Shown: positions 6,685-16,230 of the stretch, in pieces
Position numbering within the stretch: position 1 is the first letter of the stretch
How the letters are laid out: each line of letters opens with the position of its first letter
Assembly: GCA_964474655.1 (NCBI GenBank)
Contig: CAYYTU010000006.1
Coordinates: forward strand, 22,615 to 86,614
DNA length: 64,000 bases
Reading direction: 5' to 3'
Origin: CAYYTU01 sp964474655
GTDB taxonomy: Bacteria; Chloroflexota; Anaerolineae; B4-G1
Made by a program: the position numbers and the translations under genes
The notes under the pieces: generated by a model
Seen by the model: the letters and a program-made list of their open reading frames with translations, nothing else
The model's database searches: none
What the model was told of the DNA's origin: nothing

Positions 6685-9600
6685 TCACGGAGCGGCGACG
6701 TAACCCGGCGAGGGGTTGTAGCTGATGTAGAAGTCGTCGCCGCAGTGGTCGCTATCGGTATCCGGCGGATAGCGCTTGAGCGCGACGTCCCACGGGAACG
6801 TATCCCCGGCGTCGATGGGATAGGGCACGACACCCACCCGCTGCTCGCCGCCCCAGGCCACACTGTCCACGATGGCGCCGTCGCCCTGCGTCAGCACCAC
6901 CTCGTCCGCCACGTTCCCCAGCGCCAGGCCAAAGCCGTCCCACGCTCCCGCCGGCTCCAGGGTCGGCACAGCCTCATCAACAGTGTAGCCCTCCGGGCAG
7001 AGCGCCAGCTCGTATTGCGGGTTCTGGCCATGCGCCTCGGCGAAGCGCTGCGCACATTGGGCCACTACCAACACCTGTCGCGGAAGCATCTCGGCGTCGG
7101 GTGGGAAAACGTACCGTCCATCGCCGTAATCGCCCAAAGCGACAGCATCTCCCAGCGTCCATTCTGCAATACTCACCGCCGGGCCGGGGTTGTAAAGCTC
7201 GATCCATTCGCCGCCGGTATCGTCACCACCAGGGTTGATGAAGACCTCGGTGATGAGCGGATAGTCGGCCGGGCCGATGTACCCGCGCATCAGCACGGGC
7301 AGATAAAGATGGGCCACGTAGGGTGGGCGTCCCAGCGCCCAGTCGTGCTCGAAGACGTCCATCGTCCAGTCATAGCCCTCCGGCGAGCGGAATTGGAGCG
7401 CGACCTCGCGATTGTTCTTGTTGGCGTTCTCGCTGCCGTTGATGCTGCCCACGTGTACCCAGCGCTCGTCGCCTATGCGGGCCAGGAAGACCTTAGCGTG
7501 GACGCCGGAGCCGGTCGGGTTCCCCAGGCGACAGGTGAGCGACAGCCCTTCCGCGCCGGCGCGCTCGTTGAGCAGCCGACAGGTGGTCTCGTTGCTCCCG
7601 TCATCGTAGAAGCTATCCAGGAGCAAGCGGACCTCGACGCCGCGCCGCGCCGCCGCGATCAGCGCCTGCGGGCGTGGATTCAGCCCCGCCTTGCCCACCC
7701 CGGCGGTCCAGGTGTAAGGCTCGTTCAGCTGCATTGCGACGATAGCGTCGCCACTCCCAGCACGGTCCAACAGCCCCAGCAGGCCATCGCTATCGCGCAG
7801 CGCGTTCTCCGGCGCCTGGATCACGGCAACGTCGGACGCTGTGGTCGCCAGCGGTTGGCTGAACGGAGCGGTGTAGGTGGTCCAATCGGGCTCCGGCAGC
7901 GGGATGAAGCCCGGATCGTCCAGCACCAACGGATGTGTGCCGTAGGGCACCAGATCGGCGTGGTGGGCCAGATCCAGGTCGTGGGTAAAGATGCGCCGGA
8001 GGTGAGCCGCCAGGTCGCGACTTTCCGCCACCGCCACGAAACCACGATGGCCCATCGTGCCGTTATCCTTGCGGTCGGCGGGCATCGCCGAGGGGTTGAA
8101 GTTCTCCGTGCTGACCAGCGCTGTTTCTCCGTCCACAAGGGCGAACTTGGCGTGTTGGTAGCGATAGCGGGTCGCGTCGCCGTGCATGAAGTAGACCGCG
8201 CCGTTGGGATGCTGGTGAACCTGCTCAGCGATCCAGAGGCCGTTGCTCCGATCCTGGCCGAACCAACCAACCGGTGCGCCCTCCAAAAGCATCGTGATCG
8301 CGACGCCAGCCTGGAGGCGCTCGGCAAGTACGTCGTAGAGCGCGACGCTTTCGACGGTGTATCCCTCCAGCAGGATACTTTCCTGCGCCGCCTCGAACGT
8401 CTGGGCGGTGAGCGCGAACGCACCGTCGGGGGCAGTGGTCAGGGTGATGGGCGCGGTGGACGTCGCCACGGCGGGCGCAAAGAACGTCTCCAGATCCCAA
8501 CCGGGATAGCGCAGCTTGCGCCCGTCGATCGGGTCATCGGGATCCTGGGCCCAGTCGGCGGCGGTATCCGTATTGGGCACGGGCAAGCCGGTGGCTTGAT
8601 CCAGCTTGCGGTAGAGGACTTGACCAGCGCCGTAGCCCCGGTAAGGATAAGATACCGCGTCACCGCGCCAGCCCTGCATGGCGGTGCCGTCGCCATAGGC
8701 CAGGGCGTCGATCACGTCGCCGTCAGCGTCCAGCAGATAGGCCGCCTCGCCGCGGTCGGTGAAGCCAGGCCAATAGTTCCAGGAGGCATGGTCAGGCGCG
8801 AAGCCCCAAATTTCTTCGAAGCTGTGGTAGCTTTGCGCCAGCCAGAGGATGCGTCCTGGGCCGATGGAGGTGTCGCCTGGAAGGCGCAAGCCGCTCTGCC
8901 CAACCCCGTCGCTCAGCCACCAGCCGCCCACGGAGGCGGTGTAAGGGCTCTGGTTGATGAGCGCCGCGGCCTCGTAGCTGCCGCCGTAGTTGGCCGGGGC
9001 CAGGGTGTAGAGGCGGACGTAAGGCGCGACCGGCGCGCTCCAGGTATCGCTTTCGGTACGACCCGACTGCTCGGTAGCTGTTACCACGTTGGTCACCGTC
9101 CCGGAGAGCTCTTCGGCGGCCCGCAGCGTCAGCGTGATAGAGTCGAGTGTGCCGCTCGGCAGGTCGCCCACGGACCAGCGCAAGGTGCGGGGTGCGATTT
9201 GCTCGAAGATGAAGGAGGAGGTCTGGGTCACAAACGTCAATCCGGACGGTAGCACGTCGGTGACGACCACGCCGACGCTGGTCGTGCGACCGGTGTTGCT
9301 CACCTGGATATGACCGGTGAGCGTGAGTCCGGCGGTGGCGACGGGCGGCCCGTGCTTCACTAGCGTCAGGCCGGGGACGGCGTAGCAGGAGTTTCGCGCC
9401 TTCGGCGTGCCGTTGATGGGATTGCCGTCGGCGTCGAGGCCGTTGCGGGTGACGCCATCGTTGGTACACCAGTTATCGTCGCTGTCGGGCGCGGTGGGAT
9501 CGACGCGCTCCATCGTAGCCTTGGGCTCGGTATTACTCCCGGCTGCCCAACCGTTATCGCCCCGCTCAGCATTGGCGGTATCAACGGTCACCCCGCTGCT

Positions 9601-10005
9601 ACCCGTGAGTGTGATCATTTCTCCGTCATTACGCAAATTTCCACTGAGCTGCTGGTCAATCGGGGGCTGAGTACCAGTGAAGGTATCGGATTCCATCGCC
9701 AAAAGATAGTAACCACCGGACGGGACTGTGCCCGTAAGAATGGCCAGGACGTCGTTACTGTCACTCAATCTCCAATCCTGCAGATCAATCTGATTGTCGG
9801 TCGTGTTGTATAATTCAAGCCATTCATATTGGTAACTTGCACCAGTGCCCATCCAAGCCACCTCGTTGATAACCACGTCGAGCGCCTCGGCCGAGCCTGC
9901 CTCGGTGTGGGCGGCCTGCGACGGGGCCCGTAGCCCACCCATCACCGCCGCCACGACTGCCAGGCCCAACAGACAAGCTCCTATCAACCACACCCTGCGA
10001 CACAT
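6685..10005 (-). CDS. Secreted lamin-tail / DUF11 / phospholipase D-like protein
   Basis: 1106 residues with an N-terminal signal peptide (hydrophobic about 6-22, Ala-rich cleavage region). Order: a lamin-tail domain (about 43-165, starting VINEVAWMG with EWLELYN), a DUF11-type beta domain (about 213-310), a second lamin-tail-like segment (about 330-470), then two phospholipase-D half-sites: HAKFALVDGE near 618 followed by STENFNPS, and VHAKVFLARIGDE near 835 followed by GSINGSENANKNN. A third lamin-tail domain (LITEVFINPGGDD, EWIELYNPG) fills about 925-1090. Two HxK motifs fit the paired PLD active site; the aspartate spacing is clearer in the first half. Probably an extracellular phosphodiesterase or nuclease; substrate unknown. 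A GGAG-rich ribosome site precedes the ATG. A terminator follows. Confidence 0.85.
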   Translation of the reverse strand: MCRRVWLIGACLLGLAVVAAVMGGLRAPSQAAHTEAGSAEALDVVINEVAWMGTGASYQYEWLELYNTTDNQIDLQDWRLSDSNDVLAILTGTVPSGGYYLLAMESDTFTGTQPPIDQQLSGNLRNDGEMITLTGSSGVTVDTANAERGDNGWAAGSNTEPKATMERVDPTAPDSDDNWCTNDGVTRNGLDADGNPINGTPKARNSCYAVPGLTLVKHGPPVATAGLTLTGHIQVSNTGRTTSVGVVVTDVLPSGLTFVTQTSSFIFEQIAPRTLRWSVGDLPSGTLDSITLTLRAAEELSGTVTNVVTATEQSGRTESDTWSAPVAPYVRLYTLAPANYGGSYEAAALINQSPYTASVGGWWLSDGVGQSGLRLPGDTSIGPGRILWLAQSYHSFEEIWGFAPDHASWNYWPGFTDRGEAAYLLDADGDVIDALAYGDGTAMQGWRGDAVSYPYRGYGAGQVLYRKLDQATGLPVPNTDTAADWAQDPDDPIDGRKLRYPGWDLETFFAPAVATSTAPITLTTAPDGAFALTAQTFEAAQESILLEGYTVESVALYDVLAERLQAGVAITMLLEGAPVGWFGQDRSNGLWIAEQVHQHPNGAVYFMHGDATRYRYQHAKFALVDGETALVSTENFNPSAMPADRKDNGTMGHRGFVAVAESRDLAAHLRRIFTHDLDLAHHADLVPYGTHPLVLDDPGFIPLPEPDWTTYTAPFSQPLATTASDVAVIQAPENALRDSDGLLGLLDRAGSGDAIVAMQLNEPYTWTAGVGKAGLNPRPQALIAAARRGVEVRLLLDSFYDDGSNETTCRLLNERAGAEGLSLTCRLGNPTGSGVHAKVFLARIGDERWVHVGSINGSENANKNNREVALQFRSPEGYDWTMDVFEHDWALGRPPYVAHLYLPVLMRGYIGPADYPLITEVFINPGGDDTGGEWIELYNPGPAVSIAEWTLGDAVALGDYGDGRYVFPPDAEMLPRQVLVVAQCAQRFAEAHGQNPQYELALCPEGYTVDEAVPTLEPAGAWDGFGLALGNVADEVVLTQGDGAIVDSVAWGGEQRVGVVPYPIDAGDTFPWDVALKRYPPDTDSDHCGDDFYISYNPSPGYVAAP

Positions 10006-10194
10006 CGTCTTCCTCCTGCTCCTTTTTTTCGCTGCCTGCTATCATTAAGACGAGACGTTGAGCTAAACCAGACTTCCGAGTTCTGTTTGCAGGGGAACAA
10101 ATCGACCTGGCCCACCTTCTGGATTGGATAGGTAGCCTCCGAAAATGAACCCGGAGACTTCGAAAGCCTATCGAAACGAATGCTCGTTGTACTG

Positions 10195-11235
10195 CTAACT
10201 GCTCGAAGGCTCTGCTTCCGAGAGGATGTCGCCCTGCTGCAGCGCCTCCTTCGAGACCGGAGCCGCCTCCTGATGTCGCTGCCATTGGTAGTATCCGCCC
10301 AGCGCTACCAGCGGCAGCGCCACCGTCAGCCCCAGGAACCACCACGGGGCCAGCCGCGGCTGGGCCGAGAAACGATCCAGATTGAACAAAATCAGCGCCA
10401 CGGCGATCCAGACAGCGAGGAAGTTGGGGATGGCGTCGCCGGAGCGGATCAGCTGCAGGCCGATGGTACGCTGGCGCGTGAAGGGATAGAGCAAGTTGCT
10501 GCCCATAAAACCAATCTGATCCTCCAGGATGTGGCCCGTCATCCCCAGCGCGACCACCAGCCCGGCCCATAGCGGTGTACGGGTGACCTCGCCGCCGATC
10601 AGCAGCTGCAGCAACGCTACGACGCCGGCGGTCCCAAGACCCAGCGCCGTCGCCAGCGTCAGGCTGTGGGACCAGCGGCGGTGCCAGGCGAGGAAGCAGA
10701 CGCGCAGCCGATCATCCCGACGCTCGAAGGTAAACGTGGGCCCGCTGAAGATATCGACCGCGATCTCGTCGTCGTAGGTGTGCACCAGCGGCGCGTCGAC
10801 GGCGACCCGCACGGACGTCGCCTCCTCCGGCGTCGAATCGGGCAGCGGCGTCTGGCCCGTGTCCACGATCGGCCCCACGCGCACGGCGATGGTGCCCTGC
10901 TCCGGCTGGAAGCGGATGGTGTATCGGCGCCAGGCATCCGGTCCCAGCCGGACGGTGTGGAGCTTGACGCGCTGTGACTCACCGGTTTCGTAGACTCGCC
11001 GCATAGCTGCAGCGAGCTGCTCGGCGACCTGATGGGCGTTCGGCTGCGGGCCGGGATCAATCGCCACATCGTACCGCTCGAAGTAGCGCACAAAGCGGAA
11101 GTCAAGCGTATCCGGCAGAATTCCTGCGATCCCGCCCAGCACCGGCAGGAGTGAGCCATCGGCCGCGCGCTCCACCACCTCCGGAAAGCACGTCGCGATA
11201 GCAACGCCGGTGACGAAGTGAGCGATGCCCTTCAT
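10195..11235 (-). CDS. YdjM-type membrane-bound metal-dependent hydrolase family protein
   Basis: 346 residues from the ATG at 11235, chosen because MKGIAHFVTG has a GGAGG ribosome site 7 bases upstream; an ATG 51 bases earlier is in frame but poorly supported. Motifs of the LexA-regulated YdjM-like family are present: GIAGILPDTLDF early, HRRWSHS in the middle (about residue 190) and GHILEDQIGFMGSNLLYPF, plus several C-terminal transmembrane segments. The His/Asp residues suggest metal binding, but no reaction is established for the family. The extra soluble stretch between residues 40 and 180 is longer than in typical members. Confidence 0.7.
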   Translation of the reverse strand: MKGIAHFVTGVAIATCFPEVVERAADGSLLPVLGGIAGILPDTLDFRFVRYFERYDVAIDPGPQPNAHQVAEQLAAAMRRVYETGESQRVKLHTVRLGPDAWRRYTIRFQPEQGTIAVRVGPIVDTGQTPLPDSTPEEATSVRVAVDAPLVHTYDDEIAVDIFSGPTFTFERRDDRLRVCFLAWHRRWSHSLTLATALGLGTAGVVALLQLLIGGEVTRTPLWAGLVVALGMTGHILEDQIGFMGSNLLYPFTRQRTIGLQLIRSGDAIPNFLAVWIAVALILFNLDRFSAQPRLAPWWFLGLTVALPLVALGGYYQWQRHQEAAPVSKEALQQGDILSEAEPSSS

Positions 11236-11380
11236 AACGTCCTCCAAGTGGAATAAGAGTAACCGAGAATGCTCTTGTGCTGGCATAGAGGGTGAAACCC
11301 CGAGCTACAGTTAGCAAGGTTGCTGAAAAGCGCTTCGCAGACATAGATGCCGTTGATGACGGGTTAATAATCATTCGTCA

Positions 11381-12700
11381 TCAGAGGAGGCCTAGCCAGC
11401 GCGCGACCGCGCTGCCCGCTCCCACCATATTCAACGCGACAGGCAAGAGAAGCACCCCCATACAGTTCATGCGACGGGAGCCCCACAACGGGGGGATGAG
11501 GCCAATACCGGTGGCGACGGCGCAGATCAACAGTCCACCCCAGCCGGTCAGGCCAACGATCACGACGAGCAATAGCGCCAGCGTGCCCAGGCTGATCCAG
11601 CGGTAGTGAACGCGGTCGACCAACTCGATGACAAGGCGCGTCATCGGTAAAAGCAAGAAGAAGGAAAGGACACCGCTGAGGACGATAGCCGCGACAGCAA
11701 CATAGTACGTGCGGGGCGTGTGAGCGCTCCAGACGCTGCTCAGCATCCACGCCATGCCGCCCCGCGTGAGGTGGAAACGGGGCACGAAGAAGAAGAGGAA
11801 ACCACCGACGTAATAGACAACCTTCGATGCGCCCTGCGAGATGATGAACAGCCGATCATCGCGCTGCGCCGTGGCGTGACCCGCGATCAGCCCGCCGACG
11901 CCGCCGGTCACCACCGGGAAGAAGGCCGCAAACAAGCCTCCCAGAGCACCGGCAAAGATCCCGCGCAGGACGTGGGCCAGTGTCGCGTCCACCGAACGCG
12001 CCACGTGCTGCTCCGGCAGCTCGACGCGCGACCAGACGTTCTGGAGGAGCCAGGGCACGGCGAACAGACCCACGAAAGCCGGGAGCAAGTTCTGATAGGC
12101 CACGGTCACCGGCACCAGGCTGCGATACAGCAAGACGAACCCCAGCACACCGGAGAGCAGAAATGTCGCCAGCCCAGCTATCAGGCTCCGCCAGCCCTCC
12201 CACCAGCGGCGCCAACCGGCCGGCGCGCGATCGGTGCCCTTGGGCCACTCGGAAAGCAACACGTAGGCGATAATGCCCCACAAGACCCAATGCAGATGCG
12301 GCTGCAGGATAGACCTCAGCGTGGGGAGGAAGCTTGAAGCGACCGGCGTCAGCAGCGCCAGCGCCCCGATGCCACCCAGGCCACCGATACCGGTCAGTAT
12401 CGCGGCCTCATAACCGCGGCGCTGGCGAAGATATTTCTGCGCTGGCAACACGACGAAGGCGTGAGCCTCGTCCGGAGCCGCGAGGAAGATGCTGGGGATG
12501 GCGCTCAATATGCTGTAGCCGGTGACCATGCCCAGGAAGAGCATCGCCATCCGCTCCGACGGGAGGAGACCGCTCAGAGCAGGCGATGCGAGCAAAATCA
12601 GCCCGGCCACGTTGTAGATGTGGAGCGCGGGCACCAGCGCAAGCAAGGATGCAAGCAGCACGCCCACAGTGGTGTAGAGTAGCCGATGCAAGATTCCCAT
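11381..12700 (-). CDS. TctA-like (DUF112-type) multi-pass membrane permease
   Basis: 439 residues with about ten or more hydrophobic segments. The N-terminal PALHIYNVAGLILL and the later FFPVVTGGVGGLIAGH (about residue 260) resemble the duplicated glycine/proline motif of TctA-family (DUF112) permeases, especially the stand-alone archaeal-type members that lack the binding protein TctC. No tctB or tctC gene is adjacent, and the substrate is unknown. The start at 12700 was chosen because a good promoter (TTGCGC-N17-TATACT) ends 7 bases before it, which would make the message leaderless; an upstream in-frame ATG at 12736 lies inside that promoter and is unlikely. Confidence 0.6.
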   Translation of the reverse strand: MGILHRLLYTTVGVLLASLLALVPALHIYNVAGLILLASPALSGLLPSERMAMLFLGMVTGYSILSAIPSIFLAAPDEAHAFVVLPAQKYLRQRRGYEAAILTGIGGLGGIGALALLTPVASSFLPTLRSILQPHLHWVLWGIIAYVLLSEWPKGTDRAPAGWRRWWEGWRSLIAGLATFLLSGVLGFVLLYRSLVPVTVAYQNLLPAFVGLFAVPWLLQNVWSRVELPEQHVARSVDATLAHVLRGIFAGALGGLFAAFFPVVTGGVGGLIAGHATAQRDDRLFIISQGASKVVYYVGGFLFFFVPRFHLTRGGMAWMLSSVWSAHTPRTYYVAVAAIVLSGVLSFFLLLPMTRLVIELVDRVHYRWISLGTLALLLVVIVGLTGWGGLLICAVATGIGLIPPLWGSRRMNCMGVLLLPVALNMVGAGSAVARWLGLL

Positions 12701-12707
12701 GTAAGAG

Positions 12708-12736
12708 AGTATACAATTTGTCGTGCGAAGGCGCAA
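12708..12736 (-). promoter_or_regulatory. Promoter of the TctA-like permease, leaderless arrangement
   Basis: On the minus strand TTGCGC (12731-12736), a 17-base spacer and TATACT (12708-12713). Only 7 bases separate the -10 box from the ATG at 12700 and no Shine-Dalgarno sequence fits, so transcription should start at or next to the start codon. Confidence 0.65.
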
Positions 12737-12766
12737 GTGATGATTGAGAAAGAGATGGCGAGTTGT

Positions 12767-13396
12767 CTACCCCGCCCCAGCGACCAACACGGTGAACGTC
12801 ATCAGGAACCAATGGATGAGAAATGGGTAGAGGAACGAATCGGTACGCCAAGCCACGTAGCCGAAGGCGCTACCGCCAAAGATGCAGCTCAACGTCTCCA
12901 GTGCTGGCTTGCCCAGGTGCGCAATGGTGAAGGGCACCGCCTGGAGCACGATAGCGTACGGCCCGCAGACGGGGTAAAGCGCAAAGAGAAGAAAGCCCCG
13001 AAATAGAAACTCCCACCCGAATAGATCAAACCCCATGTCCACTGCTAACGGCAGCTTGCCGCTGGCGTAAGGCGCGTAATAAGCACGGAACTCCCCACTG
13101 CGGGCCAGGAACGTCATCACCAGGGCAGCCCCCGCACAGCCGACGACGGTCAGCGCCAAGCCGGCCTGCCAGTCGCCCAGTTGGAAGCCATAGCGGGCCG
13201 GCGACTGGCGGAAACCAAGGAGAATCACCAGCAACGGCACACCCAGGTAGAGCGCCAAGCGGTCATAGGATTGATGAGCGAAGAGACGGTAGTAATGCTC
13301 CACCACGATCAATAACGTCGAGAGCACGATGGCGGCGACGACGGTCCACTCGGCATCAAGCGCCTCCAGGCGTAGCCATTGCGCTAAAGGTCGCAT
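12767..13396 (-). CDS. CPBP-family intramembrane protease-like protein
   Basis: 209 residues with six or so transmembrane helices. It shows the CPBP/Abi motifs: WEFLFRGFLLF (about 128-138), FTIAHLGKP (about 156-164) and a final IHWF (about 195). In the canonical first motif, EExxxR, the first Glu is catalytic; here it reads W-E-F-L-F-R, so the first acidic residue is a Trp, a variant found in some CPBP subgroups whose activity is uncertain. The gene starts inside the end of the universal stress protein gene (13-base overlap), so the two are co-transcribed. Confidence 0.75.
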   Translation of the reverse strand: MRPLAQWLRLEALDAEWTVVAAIVLSTLLIVVEHYYRLFAHQSYDRLALYLGVPLLVILLGFRQSPARYGFQLGDWQAGLALTVVGCAGAALVMTFLARSGEFRAYYAPYASGKLPLAVDMGFDLFGWEFLFRGFLLFALYPVCGPYAIVLQAVPFTIAHLGKPALETLSCIFGGSAFGYVAWRTDSFLYPFLIHWFLMTFTVLVAGAG

Positions 13397-14244
13397 TCGA
13401 GATCTTCCCCCGCCTGCTGAACCACCAACACCGGACGGTTGGCGCTCAGCATAATTTTCTCGCTGAGATCGTACACCAGCACGCTCCGAACGCCGGGGGT
13501 GGTATGAGCACCGATCACCAGCATATCGAAGTGCCCTTTGCTCGCCTCGGCCGCGATCTCATCCACCACCGCCCCATGACGAACACGAGCTTGAGCCTCC
13601 ACCCCCATCGACCGCAGAATGGCCAGCATGCGCTCAAGATGGTCACCTTCACGCGCCTCACTTTCTATCAGATCCTCAGCCCGGGCCTCCAGATCTGGAG
13701 CGTGAGCGTGCTCCTCCAACGCCACCTGAGACATAACGTGGAGCAGATCGACGGAGGCGCCCAGGACCTGAGCTATCTTCCCGGCGAAGCGGACAGTCTC
13801 GTCACTGGTCGGCCCGACGGCGGTGCAGACCAGCATCTTCTCGATCGTCTTCCGACGCGCCCCCTTGACTACCAGGATCGACGTGACAGTCTCTCCCATC
13901 ACGTGGCACGCCCGAGAGCCAGTTATCCGTCGCTTTAGCCCCTGCCGCCCCTCGCTGCCGATGACCATCAGATCGTAGGGCTTGCTGCAAGCTTGCTGGA
14001 TCACTTGTTCGTCCATAACGCCGGGTCGCTGGAGCACGGTGACTTTGATCCCGACCTCACGCAGCCCACTCGCCGTCTTCTCAATCACTTCATTCACCGC
14101 GTCTTCCTCGCTGGGGTGGCGAGGAATGGCGAGAATATCGACCGCAGACGCCAGCGAAAGTGCAAGGCGTCGCCCCAGGTCCAAGGCCTGAAGCCCCATC
14201 TCAGAATCGTCATTATAGAGCAATAGATGCATATTACCTGTCAT
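13384..14244 (-). CDS. Tandem universal stress protein (UspA x2)
   Basis: 286 residues formed by two UspA domains (about 1-128 and 134-280). The first ends in GSEGRQGLKRRITGS, matching the ATP-binding G-2x-G-9x-G-S pattern of UspFG-type proteins. In the second the corresponding loop (GAHTTPGVRSVLVYDLS) is degenerate. Such proteins are soluble nucleotide-binding stress factors. It overlaps the CPBP gene downstream. The start could equally be Met5 (14232), since MHLLLYNDD begins the first beta strand. Confidence 0.85.
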   Translation of the reverse strand: MTGNMHLLLYNDDSEMGLQALDLGRRLALSLASAVDILAIPRHPSEEDAVNEVIEKTASGLREVGIKVTVLQRPGVMDEQVIQQACSKPYDLMVIGSEGRQGLKRRITGSRACHVMGETVTSILVVKGARRKTIEKMLVCTAVGPTSDETVRFAGKIAQVLGASVDLLHVMSQVALEEHAHAPDLEARAEDLIESEAREGDHLERMLAILRSMGVEAQARVRHGAVVDEIAAEASKGHFDMLVIGAHTTPGVRSVLVYDLSEKIMLSANRPVLVVQQAGEDLECDL

Positions 14245-14458
14245 ATCTGTTCCTCAACCGGGCTCAAGCAGCGCCCGTGGGTCTATTTGTCTCACCTCTG
14301 TTTTGCATAACTTGACAATGACATATTTACCAACCCAGACTTACGAATTCTAGAAAGTAACCTGGAAACACGTGAAAAGTCATCTTTCATAAGGGCTCAA
14401 GCGATAAAAAAGCCTGTTGAAGTCTTCGGAAGTGTAATATGCCACTGCCGAAATAAGC

Positions 14459-15526
14459 TCACACCAAAATCAGTACCACGGGAATAATGAACATCACCGT
14501 CAAGAAGATGATAAAGTTGCGCTTTCCCCAAGTGATCCATTTCAGGCTACGCGACATCACACGCTTATACGGCTCGTAGGCCAAGGTCACGATCGGCAAC
14601 GAGACGACCAGAGTACTCAGTAAGTAGATCAAGATCACCATCACCGCCTGGGAGGAACCCAGAAGAACCGCCGCCGCCAACGTATCGATCATCGTCGAGA
14701 TGTTGGCCCCCAGAATGTAGGGTATTATATTCTCTCGTCGTACGTAGCCGCGAGCGGAAAGCGGTACCAGAATGCCGACCGAGACGGAGACAGAAAGCGT
14801 ACAGAGCGTGATAACCAGCCCCATAAAGAACATCACCACCGGATGATAGATCAGGCGAGAGGTCCGGCCTAGGTCAGAATGCTCGAGCCCCAGATCCGGC
14901 AAGGCCTTATCGAAGAGACGAAAGCTGAACGTAACCACGCCCATGCCGGTGATGAAAAGTACCGGTTGGGGCAACAACGCCGTGATCGGCCCCATCATCG
15001 GATCGAGCGCGCCGTTAAGCGCCATCGATAACCCACTCAGCGCGGGCCATTGAAAATGCTCGAACCAGCCGTTCTGCAACATAAAGATACCAACGGGCAA
15101 GACCAATATCTGAACCGAACCGGTCAACAGCAACGAGAGCACACCGGTGGAAAGCACGGTCCGACGATTATGCCCGCGCAAGGCATAGATGAACCCCAAC
15201 AGGATGACGATAAAGGAGGCCCCCAGGCGCGAGCCGATGACCATGCTGAAAGCTTGAAGAGGGAAGAAGACCCCTCTGCTCAACAGGGCCATCGCCACTG
15301 CGGCAGCGGGAGAGCCGCTGAGCACCACGTAAGCCATCAGCCAGCCCAGCCCCAGGGCGTCGGCCGCATGTTGCACATCTAAATGACCACGCAAGATAGG
15401 CGTCAAACCCTCGGCGCCGGCCTTCATCAGCTCCAGCGCGAAGACAAAGAGCACAAAGCCCCCCAACCCAAACGTCAGGTGTCTGCTCGCTTGCTTAACC
15501 TTGGCGAAGTTTTTCCTGCTCGTCAT
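14459..15526 (-). CDS. Na/Pi-cotransporter-like membrane protein
   Basis: 355 residues from the ATG at 15526, which follows a GGAG ribosome site; a more upstream ATG (15577) is possible. About nine hydrophobic helices. ALELMKAGAEGLTPIL near the start and GANISTMIDTLAAAVLLG (about 285-302) match the conserved N- and C-terminal blocks of the Na/Pi cotransporter (NptA/YjbB) family, in which this motif occurs as a repeat; the first repeat is weaker (GSRLGASFIVILLG). No PhoU-like tail. It probably moves phosphate or another anion with sodium. Confidence 0.7.
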   Translation of the reverse strand: MTSRKNFAKVKQASRHLTFGLGGFVLFVFALELMKAGAEGLTPILRGHLDVQHAADALGLGWLMAYVVLSGSPAAAVAMALLSRGVFFPLQAFSMVIGSRLGASFIVILLGFIYALRGHNRRTVLSTGVLSLLLTGSVQILVLPVGIFMLQNGWFEHFQWPALSGLSMALNGALDPMMGPITALLPQPVLFITGMGVVTFSFRLFDKALPDLGLEHSDLGRTSRLIYHPVVMFFMGLVITLCTLSVSVSVGILVPLSARGYVRRENIIPYILGANISTMIDTLAAAVLLGSSQAVMVILIYLLSTLVVSLPIVTLAYEPYKRVMSRSLKWITWGKRNFIIFLTVMFIIPVVLILV

Positions 15527-15600
15527 CTGATGTACTCCGCTAGAGAAATGGCAACCCAATCCATCCAGAAAAGCCAAAGGTACAGGTTCCCAACCCGTGC

Positions 15601-16230
15601 CTACGCCGCCCCAGCAATCTCCCGCTCCAGACGCTCGAAGAAGCCAACCATGTAGGCGTGCCGCTCCTCGGCGATGGCGCGCCCGGTAGCAGTGAAGAGC
15701 CGATTCTTGATGCGTGACAGCTTGACCACGAACTCGTGGACTGGAGTGTGGGATTGCGGATCGTCGCCTTCAGCCTGCCAACGCTCCAGATCGACTGCGT
15801 CAGCCGGAGCCCAAAGCCGCTGATCGTGCGCGCCGCCGTAGGCGAAGGCCCGCGCGACGCCGATGGCGCCGATGGCGTCCAGCTTGTCAGCGTCGAAGAG
15901 AACCTGCGCCTCCAACGTCTCCGGCACTGGCTCGCTGCGGAAGCGATGGGCCGCGATAGCGTGAGCCACGGCCTCCACGGTCGCGCCGGGGTGCCCGGAC
16001 AAGACCTCCCGCGCTAGTCGGGCGGCGAAGGCAGCGTGATCGAAGCCCTCACGCTCGGCCCGCTCGCGCCCCACATCGTGCAGAAGCGCCGCCGGACGCA
16101 CGATCGAGAGCCGAGCGCCTTCGGCCTCCCCGATACGCTCGGCCAGCTCCAACACGCGCAACACATGATCGAAGTCGTGGACAGCGTCGGCTTCTCCGTA
16201 GAGCCGCTGCGCTCGAGCAACAGTGATCAT
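15601..16230 (-). CDS. HD-domain hydrolase (YedJ-like)
   Basis: 209 residues with the HD metal-site signature in order: HDFDHVLRV (His18/His22), ALLHDVGRE (HD about 51-52) and FDADKLDAIG (Asp about 113). This set and length fit the small HD phosphohydrolases related to YedJ/YpgQ, which cleave nucleotides or similar phosphoesters. The gene overlaps the site-2 protease gene upstream by 4 bases (ATGA), so it is the second gene of that operon. Confidence 0.85.
   Translation of the reverse strand: MITVARAQRLYGEADAVHDFDHVLRVLELAERIGEAEGARLSIVRPAALLHDVGRERAEREGFDHAAFAARLAREVLSGHPGATVEAVAHAIAAHRFRSEPVPETLEAQVLFDADKLDAIGAIGVARAFAYGGAHDQRLWAPADAVDLERWQAEGDDPQSHTPVHEFVVKLSRIKNRLFTATGRAIAEERHAYMVGFFERLEREIAGAA

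Noticed and set aside
6745..9252. 835-residue plus-strand ORF opposite the LTD/PLD gene
   Set aside because: It is the antisense shadow of a gene with clear LTD and PLD motifs, with Arg/Gly/Gln-rich composition, no ribosome site and no recognisable domain.
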